64,000 bases of DNA from Owenia fusiformis (lineage: Eukaryota; Annelida; Polychaeta; Sabellida; Oweniidae): the NCBI GenBank assembly GCA_903813345.2, contig CAIIXF020000809.1:1-64000 (forward strand), read 5' to 3'. Below the pieces are notes generated by a model. That model was given only the letters and a program-made list of their open reading frames with translations. It made no database searches and was not told the DNA's origin. Each line of letters starts with the position of its first letter. Position 1 is the stretch's first letter. The position numbers were made by a program, and so were the translations under genes. Shown in pieces: positions 1 through 10,464 of the stretch.

Positions 1-160
1 AATTGAAAGAAAATCTTGCAAAAGGAGATTAAACTTCACAGAAGATACTGACACTCAACCTGTATTTGATAGCAAACAGAATCTTGTTAGTTCAACCAGT
101 CTGCAAATCAAACAGTCATATGTTCGTTTATGTAAATTAAAGGAAACATATGGTCAGGTA

Positions 161-3100
161 ATGGCTGGAAATTGTGATAAAACAAGACATGATTCAACTA
201 AATGTACCAAAGATGAGACCTGTTGTAGTAGCTCGATTAATGATGATTGTAAAAATGATGATATTTTCTCAGAAAGTGACAAGGCAAAGTTGAGAAAGAT
301 GTCAAGGTCAGATCAGAAGAAATACAAGCAGAAGATATATGAAAGACACAAGTACTCTACTGACAAGGTCTTCAGACACAGTAAGGTTGACCAAAGTAAG
401 CAACAAAGCAAGGAAAGATATGGAACTGATGAACTTTTCAAGCAGAGAAAGATAAAGCAGGGCACAAGAAAATATGAATCAGATCTACAACTTCAACAGA
501 AAGTGAGACAAAAAAGCAAAGAAAAGTATGAATCTGATCTACAATTTCAACAGAAAGTGAGACAACAAAGCAAAGTGAAGTACGAATCTGATATAGATTT
601 TCAACAGAAAGTGAGACAACAAAGCAAAGTAAAGTACGAATCTGATATAGATTTTCAACAGAAAGTGAGACAACAAAGCAAAGTAAAGTACGAATCTGAT
701 ACAGATTTTCAACAGAAAGTGAGACAGCAAAGCAAAGAAAAGTATAAATCTGATCTAGATTTTCAACAGAAAGTGAGACAAGAAAGCCAACAAAAGTATA
801 ACACTGATCAAGCCTTCAAGAAAAATAAGATCAACCAAGGTAAACAAAAATACATTACTAACAAGACTCAACGAGAAAACATTGAAAAAGTAATTCATGA
901 CTTCAAACAAACAATACATGATGGACTAAACTACATTTGTGTCGTTTGTCACAGATTGCTTTTTAAAAATCAAGTGCTTCTCTACAAAGAAAATTCTTAT
1001 TCAAAATTATCTCGTCAGGATGAACAAAAGAGTGTTTCAAAAATATATTTACATAAGAAAGAAATATCATGCAACCAAAATTGTACACTTTGCAATTCTC
1101 CTAAGAGCAAATCATGGATATGTCAGAACTGTCATGTTCACTTTAAAAAAGGTAAAATTCCAATGATGTCTTTTAGCAACAATATGTCTGTACCATCGAT
1201 TCCACCAGAACTGAAAGATTTGAATGTCCTTGAACAACATTTAGTCTCGTTACGTTTACCTTTTATGAAAATAGTACAATTGCCAAGAGGAGGACAATCT
1301 GGTATGAATGGTCCTGTTATATCTGTATCAAGTAATGCCGAAGAAACGATTAAAGTCTTACCAAGACCAATTAGTGATGAACAACTTTTCACAGTGAAAT
1401 TGAAGCGCAAACTTGAATATAAGGGTCATTACTTATATAACTTGGTGAATATTTCTAAAGTAAAAAAAGCACTTGAGTACCTTAAACAAAACAATGAGCA
1501 ATACAAAGATATTGAAATATTAGATGATTTTGTGAATTCAATACCTCCTGAAATTTTAAGTGAAGAAGATAAAAAAATATATGGAAGTAAATGTGACTTA
1601 AAACTTACTGAGACAGATTGTGATCAAGATCAACAAGAAACCAATGCAGAAATCCTGGATAAAGACACTCGTAGTGATATACAGAATATAGTATTTGATA
1701 CTTGTATGCAACCTGATGATATTGCTCAACACATTATTGACACACATCTTGACAAGATATACTGCATAGCACCAGGAGAAAGCAACAAGCCAATACGTAT
1801 TCTCGAAGAAAAGAACAATGAAGCACTTTCATTCCCAACTTTATTTCCAAATGGAAAAAATACAAATGCTGAAAAGAGAGGAAAAAAATTGTCAGCAACC
1901 AAATATTTTGGCAATAGGTTGTTATCTGCAGACTTAAGATTTGCTAAAAATACTCAATATATATTTTATGCCCAATATTTGACTGAACTTCAGAATATAA
2001 TTTCTAAAGTTAGTATCAGCCTCAGGAAAATAACAGAAAAGTCAACAAGTGGTGATGTAGTAACAGCCGATGATATCATAAGTAAAGATAAAAGTGAAAG
2101 ACTTTGCCGGAAAAATGTTGGTCATCACTATCTGCAACCAATCCGTGGCACACCACCATACTGGCAACATGTACAAAAAGATTTATTTGCAATGATACGG
2201 CAACTTGGACCACCAACATGGTTTTGTTCATTCTCATCAGCAGATTTGAAATGGAATGAGGTTATTGAAACAATCCTGAAACAAAATAATGACCCACGTT
2301 TGCCAGAAGATATAACAAAAACAGAACGATGTGAATTCATCAGAGATAATCCAGTTACTGTTGCAAGAATGTTTGATAACAGATGGAGAAGGTTTATGAA
2401 TGATGTGTTGAAATCACCTGCGGAACCAATTGGTAGAATAAAAGATATGTTTTACCGTGTTGAGTTTCAAATGAGAGGATCCCCCCATGTACACTGTTTA
2501 ATTTGGATTGAAGATGCTCCCATTTATGGCAAATCAAAAGAATCAGATGTTGAGGAATTCATTGATAGATACATCTCTTGTGAACTGCCAGATGAAACAA
2601 TTGATCCAGATTTGAACAGATTAGTCAATGAAGTTCAAACACACAGCAAAAACCATTCAAAAAGTTGTAAGAAAAATAAAAAAGCAAGTTGTAGATTTCA
2701 CTTCCCCAAACTTCCATCTGACAGAACCTTTATTGTTGATGACAACATTTCTGATGAACCAACAGAGATAATACCAATAAAAGTAGCTGAAGATATTATT
2801 CAGTCTCTTTGGGAGTTCTTTCTGTCAGAAGATTATGCTAAAATGACATTAACTGAAATTTTTGAGAAAGCATATCCAGGATTAACAATGGAGAAATATG
2901 AAAATGTTATTAGAGTTTTGACTAGTAAAAGAAAGAAAACCATATTCTTAAGGAGAAATGTTCAGGAAATGTGGATAAATAACTACAATCCAGACCTTCT
3001 GAAAGCATGGGAAGCTAACATGGATATACAATATGTTCTTGATGTATTTTCGTGTGTAGTGTATATTGTATCATACATTTCAAAACAAGAACGTGATATG

Positions 3101-6100
3101 AGTCAAAATCTAATAGATGCTGAACAAGAAGCTAAAGAGAAAAATGCATCTGCCTCAAAACTCATGAAAATGATCGGATACAAATATATGCAACATAGAG
3201 AAGTTAGTGCTCAAGAAGCTGTGTACAGAGCCACCAATCTTCATCTTAAAGAATGTTCAAGACAAACAGTATTTCTGCCAGTGGGTAACAACCCAATAAA
3301 GATGTCATTACCAATTTCACAAATCCGCAGACACAAAGAGAATGAACAAGATAAAATATGGGCAACAAGTATCATTGAAAGATATTTTGCAAGGCCATGT
3401 AATTTAGAATTTGATGAATTATGTTTGGCAGAGTTTGCATCAATGTACAGAGTTGTAACATATAATTATGATGATGAAGTATTTGAAAATCAAACAGAAA
3501 CATCAAAAAAGATACAACTGAGAAATGGCTTAGGATATATTCAGAAGAGATCAAAAAGTCAACCAGCTATTATAAGATATCCAAAATTCTCGAAGGACAC
3601 AAATCCTGATGAATACTATCATAGTATGCTCCAACTCTTCATACCACACAGAAGTGATCAAGAATTGCGACCTGCTCAATATGAAACATTTGAAGGCTAT
3701 TTCAAGTGTGGAAAAATAAAACATGGAGAAATATTTTTGAAAGTGTCTGAAATTGTGTCAAAATATAAATGTATTTATGATGTTACTGGCGATGATTTAG
3801 ATGCTGCGCAAGAACAATTAAATGAAGATGATACATATGAGAATGCATGGGCTCAGTTAGCACCAGAGCAAGAACTGGAAAGACAGGAGTGTATTTCTGA
3901 ATATGTTAAACCCAATTGTGATGAAATTGATGAAAACGATATGCCTGATATTGACCTTAAAACAAAAATTAAAGGAAATGTAAATTGTCTTGTAGAATTA
4001 CAGACAGATACAATACCTACAGAGGAAGCCATGAAGTTAATGAGAACCATGAATGCAAAGCAAAAACAAGTGTTTTACTTAATTAGGAAACGATGCTTAG
4101 AGTTATCGTGGCATAAAAAAGTTGAACCGTTATTTCTTCATATCTGTGGAAAAGCAGGGACAGGTAAAACACATTTGATTAAGTGCATCCATTATATTTC
4201 CACACATTTATTGCGAAATCTTTTAAAGAACCCAGATGACTTGAGTGTACTATTAACAAGTCCAACAGGAACAAGCGCATTCCAAATTAATGGTAATACG
4301 TTGCATTCGGCATTTAGAATCACTTCAAGATTTATACCTACAAAATATAAGCCACTTGAAGAAAAAGATATAGCTCCCTTAAAAATGAGACTAAAATCTC
4401 TAGAGAATCTGATAGTTGATGAGATTTCTATGGTTAGTGTCAGACTTTTTAACACAGTACGGGGAAGACTTAAGCAAATTAAACCTGGCAACCATCCAGA
4501 CTTTGGTAACACCTCAGTATTAGCATTTGGAGATTTCTATCAATTGCCCCCAGTTATGCAGAAAAGTCTATTGACCTCTGATGAGCCAGATTATAATCCT
4601 TGGGGAAAATTCAAGAAAATAGAGCTGACTGAAATTATGAGACAAAAAGATGATCTCAAATATGCCGAATTTTTAAACAGAATTAGAATTCTTAAAAAAG
4701 GAGAAAAATTATCAACTGAAGACGATGAATTCATTAGAGAAATAATGAAAAAACCAATTCCTGAAGATGTCATGAGGATATATTCGAAGCATGTCCAAGT
4801 GAATGAGTATAATCGGAAGAGAATATTGTCTTATGCAAAGTCAACTAATAATACACTATATAATGTAAAAGCAATTGATTACACCAAATTGAAAGGCCAA
4901 GAATGGAAAAAAACTGACAAACCACCAAATCATCGGGATGATACCCTTTCTCATGAAATACAAATTTGCGTTGGTGCACATGTTCTTCTGATAAAAAATA
5001 TATGTACTGCCGATGGACTGGCTAATGGTGCATTTGGTGTTGTTACTGCTATTGAATTTGAAAATGATACAGACAATATGCCAAAGGCCGTATGGGTTAA
5101 ATTTGATAATCCAAAAGTAGGTATAAAGAGCAGATATAAAAATAAGTCTAAATCTCACCCTGATTCTATATGTATTGAACCATATAATGATGAAGTCAAT
5201 GGCAAATTTATGAGACGTCAACTACCACTGATATTATCATATGGCTGCACTATACATAAATTGCAGGGGAAAACATGCGAAAGACTTGCCATATCTTGTG
5301 CAAACTTATTTACTGGTGGTCAAGCATATGTTGCTTTCAGTAGGGTAACATCAGCTGAAGGTCTTTATATAATTGATTACGACCCAAAGAAAATATATTG
5401 CGACGAAAAAACAGCAAAGGCTCTAGAAGAGATGACAGAGTTAGATATATCTCAATATTTACCTCACTTAGAAATAGCAACCGAAAATGACTTGACAATT
5501 ATTTATCATAATACACAGGGTTTGATAGGTCATATAGAAGATGTAAAGTGTAACACTGATTTGACCTCATGTGATATTATGTGTCTCACAGAAACATGGC
5601 TTAGACATGAAAATGTGTATGATATTCTAGAGATTGAAACATTTGATCCTCCACATATAGCGAATAGAAAAACAGAAATTGACGCAAGCCGTAAAGGTGG
5701 AATTGCCATTTATAAGAAGAATAGTTTAGGAAACTTGCAGACATCTAGCATAATATCACCGTTGGACAATGCTTTAACCATTGTCAAAGATATCGCAGTG
5801 ATAACATTATATAAGTCACCGAAAATAGTGAATACCAAATTCATTTTAGAAATGGAGAACATTTTACATCATGTTCACAAAAAGTATAAAAAAGTTCTTA
5901 TTGTTGGTGATTTAAATGAAAATTTGATTGATACAGAGAAGCACCCTATTCATGATTTCTTGATACGCCAAAGATACAGATTACTGTCAGACCCAGCTGT
6001 ACCAACGACTGAATTTGGAACATGTATCGATCATGTTTATGCTAGTCGAACATTACACAATGTAGATGTATGCGTTTTACCTATCTATTACAGCTATCAT

Positions 6101-6136
6101 GAAATGATCAAAGTAATTATTAGGAATGTTAAGTAA
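161..6136 (+). CDS. Helentron-type Helitron Rep/helicase/endonuclease polyprotein
   Basis: One open frame of 1,991 codons from the ATG at 161. The frame is also open from base 2 to 160, so the true N terminus probably lies outside the window. Order of parts, counted from M1: 18-residue basic repeats (104-229); cysteine pairs resembling zinc fingers (C260/C263, C304, C308/C311, C321/C324); a Helitron N-domain stretch (ALSFPTLFPNGKN); the Rep HUH motif as HVH (776-778) in RGSPHVHC; paired tyrosines Y968 and Y972; a PIF1-like helicase with Walker A GKAGTGKT (1330-1337), Walker B DE (1420-1421), GDFYQLPPV (from 1457) and QAYVAFSR (from 1721); then an exonuclease-endonuclease-phosphatase domain with N1784, CLTETW (E1811), GDLNEN (from 1916) and a late DHVY. 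Such proteins nick and unwind DNA for rolling-circle transposition; the C-terminal endonuclease marks Helentrons. No stop or frameshift is visible, so the copy looks young. Stop is TAA at 6134. Confidence 0.95.
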   Translation: MAGNCDKTRHDSTKCTKDETCCSSSINDDCKNDDIFSESDKAKLRKMSRSDQKKYKQKIYERHKYSTDKVFRHSKVDQSKQQSKERYGTDELFKQRKIKQGTRKYESDLQLQQKVRQKSKEKYESDLQFQQKVRQQSKVKYESDIDFQQKVRQQSKVKYESDIDFQQKVRQQSKVKYESDTDFQQKVRQQSKEKYKSDLDFQQKVRQESQQKYNTDQAFKKNKINQGKQKYITNKTQRENIEKVIHDFKQTIHDGLNYICVVCHRLLFKNQVLLYKENSYSKLSRQDEQKSVSKIYLHKKEISCNQNCTLCNSPKSKSWICQNCHVHFKKGKIPMMSFSNNMSVPSIPPELKDLNVLEQHLVSLRLPFMKIVQLPRGGQSGMNGPVISVSSNAEETIKVLPRPISDEQLFTVKLKRKLEYKGHYLYNLVNISKVKKALEYLKQNNEQYKDIEILDDFVNSIPPEILSEEDKKIYGSKCDLKLTETDCDQDQQETNAEILDKDTRSDIQNIVFDTCMQPDDIAQHIIDTHLDKIYCIAPGESNKPIRILEEKNNEALSFPTLFPNGKNTNAEKRGKKLSATKYFGNRLLSADLRFAKNTQYIFYAQYLTELQNIISKVSISLRKITEKSTSGDVVTADDIISKDKSERLCRKNVGHHYLQPIRGTPPYWQHVQKDLFAMIRQLGPPTWFCSFSSADLKWNEVIETILKQNNDPRLPEDITKTERCEFIRDNPVTVARMFDNRWRRFMNDVLKSPAEPIGRIKDMFYRVEFQMRGSPHVHCLIWIEDAPIYGKSKESDVEEFIDRYISCELPDETIDPDLNRLVNEVQTHSKNHSKSCKKNKKASCRFHFPKLPSDRTFIVDDNISDEPTEIIPIKVAEDIIQSLWEFFLSEDYAKMTLTEIFEKAYPGLTMEKYENVIRVLTSKRKKTIFLRRNVQEMWINNYNPDLLKAWEANMDIQYVLDVFSCVVYIVSYISKQERDMSQNLIDAEQEAKEKNASASKLMKMIGYKYMQHREVSAQEAVYRATNLHLKECSRQTVFLPVGNNPIKMSLPISQIRRHKENEQDKIWATSIIERYFARPCNLEFDELCLAEFASMYRVVTYNYDDEVFENQTETSKKIQLRNGLGYIQKRSKSQPAIIRYPKFSKDTNPDEYYHSMLQLFIPHRSDQELRPAQYETFEGYFKCGKIKHGEIFLKVSEIVSKYKCIYDVTGDDLDAAQEQLNEDDTYENAWAQLAPEQELERQECISEYVKPNCDEIDENDMPDIDLKTKIKGNVNCLVELQTDTIPTEEAMKLMRTMNAKQKQVFYLIRKRCLELSWHKKVEPLFLHICGKAGTGKTHLIKCIHYISTHLLRNLLKNPDDLSVLLTSPTGTSAFQINGNTLHSAFRITSRFIPTKYKPLEEKDIAPLKMRLKSLENLIVDEISMVSVRLFNTVRGRLKQIKPGNHPDFGNTSVLAFGDFYQLPPVMQKSLLTSDEPDYNPWGKFKKIELTEIMRQKDDLKYAEFLNRIRILKKGEKLSTEDDEFIREIMKKPIPEDVMRIYSKHVQVNEYNRKRILSYAKSTNNTLYNVKAIDYTKLKGQEWKKTDKPPNHRDDTLSHEIQICVGAHVLLIKNICTADGLANGAFGVVTAIEFENDTDNMPKAVWVKFDNPKVGIKSRYKNKSKSHPDSICIEPYNDEVNGKFMRRQLPLILSYGCTIHKLQGKTCERLAISCANLFTGGQAYVAFSRVTSAEGLYIIDYDPKKIYCDEKTAKALEEMTELDISQYLPHLEIATENDLTIIYHNTQGLIGHIEDVKCNTDLTSCDIMCLTETWLRHENVYDILEIETFDPPHIANRKTEIDASRKGGIAIYKKNSLGNLQTSSIISPLDNALTIVKDIAVITLYKSPKIVNTKFILEMENILHHVHKKYKKVLIVGDLNENLIDTEKHPIHDFLIRQRYRLLSDPAVPTTEFGTCIDHVYASRTLHNVDVCVLPIYYSYHEMIKVIIRNVK
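470..847 (+). repeat. 54-bp in-frame tandem repeat (7 units) inside the Helentron ORF
   Basis: Seven units of 18 codons, consensus KYESDxxFQQKVRQQSK, fill residues 104-229; more degenerate units lie on both sides. The central units are almost identical at DNA level, so the array has been recently expanded or homogenised. Basic, lysine/glutamine-rich repeats with a KY-x-D pattern are a recurrent N-terminal feature of Helitron-like proteins; their role is unknown, nucleic-acid binding being plausible. Confidence 0.85.
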
Positions 6137-6490
6137 TTGGTAAATAAACCATTTGGAAGATAGACATTGACTCCAAAAAGATAATAAAATACTGATGCTA
6201 CACAATGTGAAGTCCTTACAGTAACTTTTACCCAATCCAAGTTTAGTCTTTACGATACCCTTGTAGTCCTTGCTGTACTCTGTAGTCCTTACTGTACTCT
6301 AGTCCTTACTGTACTCTGTAGTTCTTACTGTACTCTGAGCTACCATGAAATGATCAAAGTGATTATTAGGAATGTTAAGTAATTATTAGATAACCATGTG
6401 CAAGGTGAACATTGACATTGAAGATAATAAATACTGACGGTACACAATATTAAATCCTTACAGTAACCTTTACTCGAACAAAGTTTATAT
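6090..6490 (+). repeat. Direct duplication of the ORF end plus 3' flank
   Basis: Bases 6090-6245 (last codons SYHEMIKVIIRNVK, the stop and about 110 bases of flank) recur at about 6340-6490 with substitutions and small indels. The second copy keeps the short coding stretch and its stop. Between them, 6262-6338 holds four units of a roughly 19-bp repeat (core AGTCCTTACTGTACTCT). Duplicated ends are common in Helentron 3' regions. Confidence 0.8.
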
Positions 6491-6604
6491 GTAAATGTCT
6501 CCTCCAGAAAATATACTATTTCAAACATACCACAGAAAGATACTACTAGAAAACAGTTCTATAAGAGACCATGGCAAAATGAAAAACAATACCTGAGAAA
6601 ACAA

Positions 6605-7255
6605 GATATATTGAACAGAAGAGGCCTTAATTTGATTGAATAAATTTATTTTGTGGTAAGATATATTTGTTGATCTTTTTAGATATAGTTGCCACAATTA
6701 GTCATATATGTATTTTATTTGTTACTAATAATGGAATGCAAAAATGAGGTTAGAAAAAGGAGTAAGAGGATGTCAACAACCAAAACCCCAAAATATCAAG
6801 ATAAGTTTAACACAATGAAACATTAAACAGAAGATAATCATTTAAAAGAAAACAAATATCTTTGAAAGCAGAACACAAGAATAGTATTATCATTTGATCA
6901 GGACAGACTAGTTAATATGATAATACACAGCAGGGAGGAAAACAATAAATGACCATTGAAAAAATGAAAAAAAGTATTTAACACAGAAAAGTGAACATAA
7001 GAGGAAAAATCAATTATTTAAAAAAACACAGATCTACAACAGACTAAACCAGAATAAACAACCGATTATGACAAGAAGAAATCATGAACAGAAGATATGA
7101 ATGATATGCTTTTATTTTGTTTTAAGATATATATGTATAGCTAAAGTAGATGTTGATCTTAGATATGGTTGCCACATTAAGTAAGATTGCTTAACAGTTA
7201 AGATTGCTTAACAGTTAAATGTATTCATTACTAATAATAGAATGTAAAAGGTACA
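6605..7255 (+). repeat. Second duplicated module in the Helentron 3' flank
   Basis: A stretch around 6610-6745 (AACAGAAGA, then AAGATATAT, GATATAGTTGCCACA and TTACTAATAATGGAATG) recurs at about 7085-7250. The later copy also carries a short tandem AGATTGCTTAACAGTTA twice (about 7182-7217). The A-rich DNA between, 6750-7080, shows no gene. Confidence 0.65.
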
Positions 7256-7345
7256 TCAGCAGTATAGACATACGTATATGAATTAGAATGAATTAGAGTG
7301 AATGAGAAAGAGCAAAATCTCTCCTAAGGTGAGTACTTTATTTAA

Positions 7346-7597
7346 AGGGATGGGCATTAAAATATGGATTTGATTGAGTGTATTGGGTTGGATTGGTTTT
7401 ATGTAAAAGCTGGATTGGGTTAGATTTCTAAAAAATTTGGAATCTCCTGAGTTTAAAACACTCACTTCACCTAGCTTGTTGTGTCTAACGCTTTATACCT
7501 CTCTACCAAGTACAACCTTCCCTGACCCAATCCAACTTTTACATTAAACCAGTCCAACCTAATCCTCTCAGTTCAATCCATATTATAATGCTTACCA
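7346..7597. mobile_element. TTAA-flanked foldback element (252 bp)
   Basis: Two arms fold on each other: ATATGGATTTGATTGAG to TGGATTGGGTTAGA (about 7363-7425) matches the reverse complement of about 7521-7588. The arms run out to TTAA at 7342-7345 and 7598-7601. The interior has no ORF. TTAA duplication is typical of piggyBac and Kolobok elements; the family is not determined. Confidence 0.65.
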
Positions 7598-7601
7598 TTA
7601 A

Positions 7602-8063
7602 AGGCAGGAACAGATCTAAAGACAGTATATGGGTTGACAAAATTGCAAGCAATATGTACATTGGAGTTCCAAATCAGTTCCTTATCACTTCAAACATATT
7701 ATGTTCCAAATGATTTAGGATATTCTATCAGTATTAACTCCTTCGCCTTATTTATATTAATATGTATTTGTCTTATCTAATATTTCCTTCTATTATGCCC
7801 AGGCAGGCGTTTGAAAGGATATATATTGTAAAATTTTGAAATGAAATAAATATATCTTAATAAAAAAATTATATCAAATGAAGAAGTTATTAAGATTCAA
7901 AGTGCAAACATGTAAAAATTCTCAAAAAATCAATGTTGATATCATTACAGAAAAATTAACACATAAAAATTGGGGATTATTAAGGAATAAATGTAATAAG
8001 GAATGATTTAAGACCAAAATGTTGTATAATTGAAACATTTTTTCTGTAGATCTGTTTCTCCTT
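7602..8063. mobile_element. TTAA-flanked MITE (462 bp), family shared with 12909-13281
   Basis: Ends are AGGCAGGAACAGATCTA and, inverted, AAGGAGAAACAGATCTA, flanked by TTAA at 7598-7601 and 8064-8067. The interior (ACAAAATTGCAAGCAA, GAAGTTATTAAGATTCAAAG, AAGGAATGA) matches the element at 12909-13281. It has no transposase frame. Its left TTAA is also the right TTAA of the foldback at 7346-7597. Confidence 0.75.
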
Positions 8064-8067
8064 TTAA

Positions 8068-8622
8068 ATTAACTCTCATTTCAATTTTTTTAAATACTGA
8101 TAATTAAACTAAGATAAATCACAACTGCCATTAAAATAATTTTTGACTTGTACATTTCCAAATATCTTTATGAATAAAGGAAATTACAAGAATATTGAAT
8201 CATAAATGGCAGGTCAATTTTGCTTCCATCATCACTGAAGAAGAAAACAGATGTCTGTTTTTTACAACTTGAAGTAATACATAAACCCTCATTTATATTT
8301 CAGATCTCTTTCAATCCTAGCCATCTTTTTATTGATTTAGATAGATTTTTGACAATTTAGTCCCAGCAATCTCATTTGCCAATGAAGATGCAGAGAGCCT
8401 AATCAGCCACCATCAAGTACATCTCGTCAGTGTGGCCCATGGACAGATGATTCATGCCTTCATTTTGAGAACTGATGGCTCATAACTTTGTGTGGCACTT
8501 AAAAAGGTGTTCGATGGGATTTGCTAAGCCACAGCATTGCTTTTTGTCTTGTTAAGCATAAAATTTATTTTGACTCAAATGGTCAATTTGGAGGACTGTT
8601 TATCACATAATTACTATTTCAG
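8068..8622. other. No gene recognised
   Basis: AT-rich spacer ahead of the first recognisable exon. A moderately GC-richer patch at 8360-8460 could be an eroded exon, but it has no cysteine pattern I can support. A 5' exon, signal peptide or promoter for the gene to the right was not found here. Confidence 0.5.
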
Positions 8623-8797
8623 GTTATAACTGTCCTGCTGGCACCCGCTTATCCAATGAGTATCCCCGTCCCAGTGAAACATTTGGCAATGAAACAGGGC
8701 TCCAGAATGAGGCAAATTGTACAGAGTGTCCCCATGGCTATTACTGTGATCAGACTGCCCAGACCGCATACATGTATTCAAAGATCTTCAATGCAGG
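8623..8797 (+). CDS. Exon A, GCC2/GCC3-like repeat
   Basis: Follows a good acceptor (TTACTATTTCAG) and starts in phase 1 with GYNCPAGTRL; later ECPHGYYCDQTAQ. The frame is open to a GTAGGT donor at 8798. Exon B needs the exon to end one base earlier, so there is a one-base mismatch at the GGG before the donor (frameshift or sequence error). Only copy 1 contains this exon. Confidence 0.6.
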
Positions 8798-9206
8798 GTA
8801 GGTTATACTGGTAAAACATAGTGGAACACCTCAAGAACCTCTAAATAAAGTGTTCCACTTGTGCTCTAAGCCAAATGAGTCACAAGAAAAGTGTTCTATT
8901 TGTATATCAGAGGTGTTTTACTTGACATTTTTTTACTGCATGTAATAATTAAGGAAAATATCTAGGCGTATTTTGAATGAAAAGTGTATTCTGAACGAAA
9001 ATCGAGTTGGTAGTCTTCAAAATACATTTTCATGTCACCAACAGAACTGGTGACAAATTGTTATAGTCTCTAACTTTTTGGTGGTGGCAGTCAGCAGTTT
9101 ATGTTTGGAATCTTTAACAAATGTAACAAATGGCAGTAGTTGACATTTGCATGTTAATGACTTGTCCTTCAGTTTTCAACATATCAAAAATATGCCTTTG
9201 TTTTAG

Positions 9207-9626
9207 GCTATTACTGTGGCAACCAACTGCCAAGTGGGGAATGTGACGCAGGGTATAACTGCCCCAGTAGCATTACAACCCCTGACTTCATCATCTGCCC
9301 AGAGGGTCAATACTGCACTGAAAGCACAGTAAACCAAATCCAGTGCCCAATTGGGACATACAGCAATGTAACTGGACTGAAGAATGATACAAAATGTTTC
9401 CCATGTCCTGGAAACTTTGAGACGGAGGGTTTTTTAAAACCAAGGTGTGATCCTGGATACTATTGTCCAATAGGCTCAATATGGAGTGGTGCCCGAGCGA
9501 CTGTCTGCCCAGTTGGACATTACTGCTCTGAGGGAACTTGCCCAGGTCCTATCCCCAGCAAAACCAACAACTATGTGAACTACACCCAGGATATGAAGTG
9601 CTACCTCTGCCCCCCAACACCTTCAG
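9207..9626 (+). CDS. Exon B, longest clean cysteine-rich exon
   Basis: 420 bases, phase 1 to phase 1, bounded by TTTTAG and GTAAAT. It is open throughout: YYCGNQLPSGEC, CPEGQYCTES, CPIGTYSNVTGL, CFPCPGNFE, CDPGYYCPIGS, CPVGHYCSEGTC and a final CYLCPPTPSG. It carries about three repeat modules and several N-x-T/S sites, fitting an extracellular protein. It occurs only in copy 1, because copy 3 ends at a gap just upstream of it. Confidence 0.8.
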
Positions 9627-10063
9627 GTAAATTCATTGAACCATATCTTACCTGGTCACTGTGATATGAAGAGATTGAAGCTCCATGATTCATTCCAGCT
9701 CTAAAACTTGGCCTGAGCATTTGTGTTTTAAGTCATTTCAAAAAACTGATTTTAAAAGAGAATTAAATCTTAAATGCTCTTAAACACTTATTTCTGAGTG
9801 CTCATGTTACAGGTGATTTTGCTGCAGGCAATTTGTGTAATTCTGGAGTCGATTGGGAGTTTCTACATGGTATCAATCAGTCAGTTCCTTTAAACAACAG
9901 TTACATGAGTTATTTATCTCTAAGTGACTAGGAGTTCCTTGTCTTTGGGTGATTTGCTTGGTGGTTCAACTTGTCTTTGGAAGCTTATCTTTGGATGGCT
10001 AGGGTTCGGAAGACTCCACCTTATTGGTTTTCAACATTCAACAGATGCTTTGTTTTACTGTAG

Positions 10064-10228
10064 GTTACTACTGCCCTAGTGGTGCTGTCAACTACACTTA
10101 CTATGAGTGTCTCAGTGGACACTACTGTCCAGATGGCACTGAGGCATGGAACCAGTACCCATGTGTAGCTTGGAAATACAACAACATATCTCATCGTACT
10201 AAAGTTGAAGACTGCTTAGATTGTCCAG
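10064..10228 (+). CDS. Exon C, cysteine-rich repeat
   Basis: 165 bases, phase 1-1, acceptor TTTTACTGTAG, donor GTTGGT. It reads GYYCPSGAVNY, CLSGHYCPDGTEAWNQYPC and ends DCLDCPG. The copy-3 equivalent (59353-59517) is also open with several amino-acid changes, one of which (copy 1 VAWKY, copy 3 VAGKY) restores the usual glycine in copy 3. Copy 2 lacks it because of the gap. Confidence 0.8.
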
Positions 10229-10464
10229 GTTGGTACTGTTTCTTTTATTAAATTATGTATTTTATTGAATCTGGGAAAACTCATCTTGTAAAAACTATGA
10301 ACGTGCAGTTTAAAAAATAATAAAATTGACAGTAGAGATATTTTGAGGAGGAAACAGTGATACAAATATTATTATCATATAAATTATAATCTCAATTGGA
10401 TATTTTCTCATTCTTCCTCTTCTGTCTTGCGTTTCTGTGATCATATTACTCCATTTTCATTCAG

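Larger units (their letters stand above)
1..7255 (+). mobile_element. Autonomous Helentron, left end outside window
   Basis: The element includes the transposase frame and a 3' region built of duplicated modules. The left terminus lies before base 1. The right terminus could not be fixed: I place it near 7255, after the last repeated module and before the TTAA foldback at 7342, but it could end earlier (about 6530). No target duplication is expected for Helitrons, so boundaries need other copies. Possible polyadenylation signals (AATAAA) follow the stop at about 6144 and 6426. Confidence 0.6.

Noticed and set aside
539-730. Repetitive antisense ORF with LLSHFLLKI units
   Set aside because: Shadow of the 54-bp repeat in the Helentron frame.
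8810-8940. Small inverted repeat (GGAACACCTC and GAGGTGTTTTAC) as a MITE
   Set aside because: Arms are short and interrupted, and no target duplication is visible.
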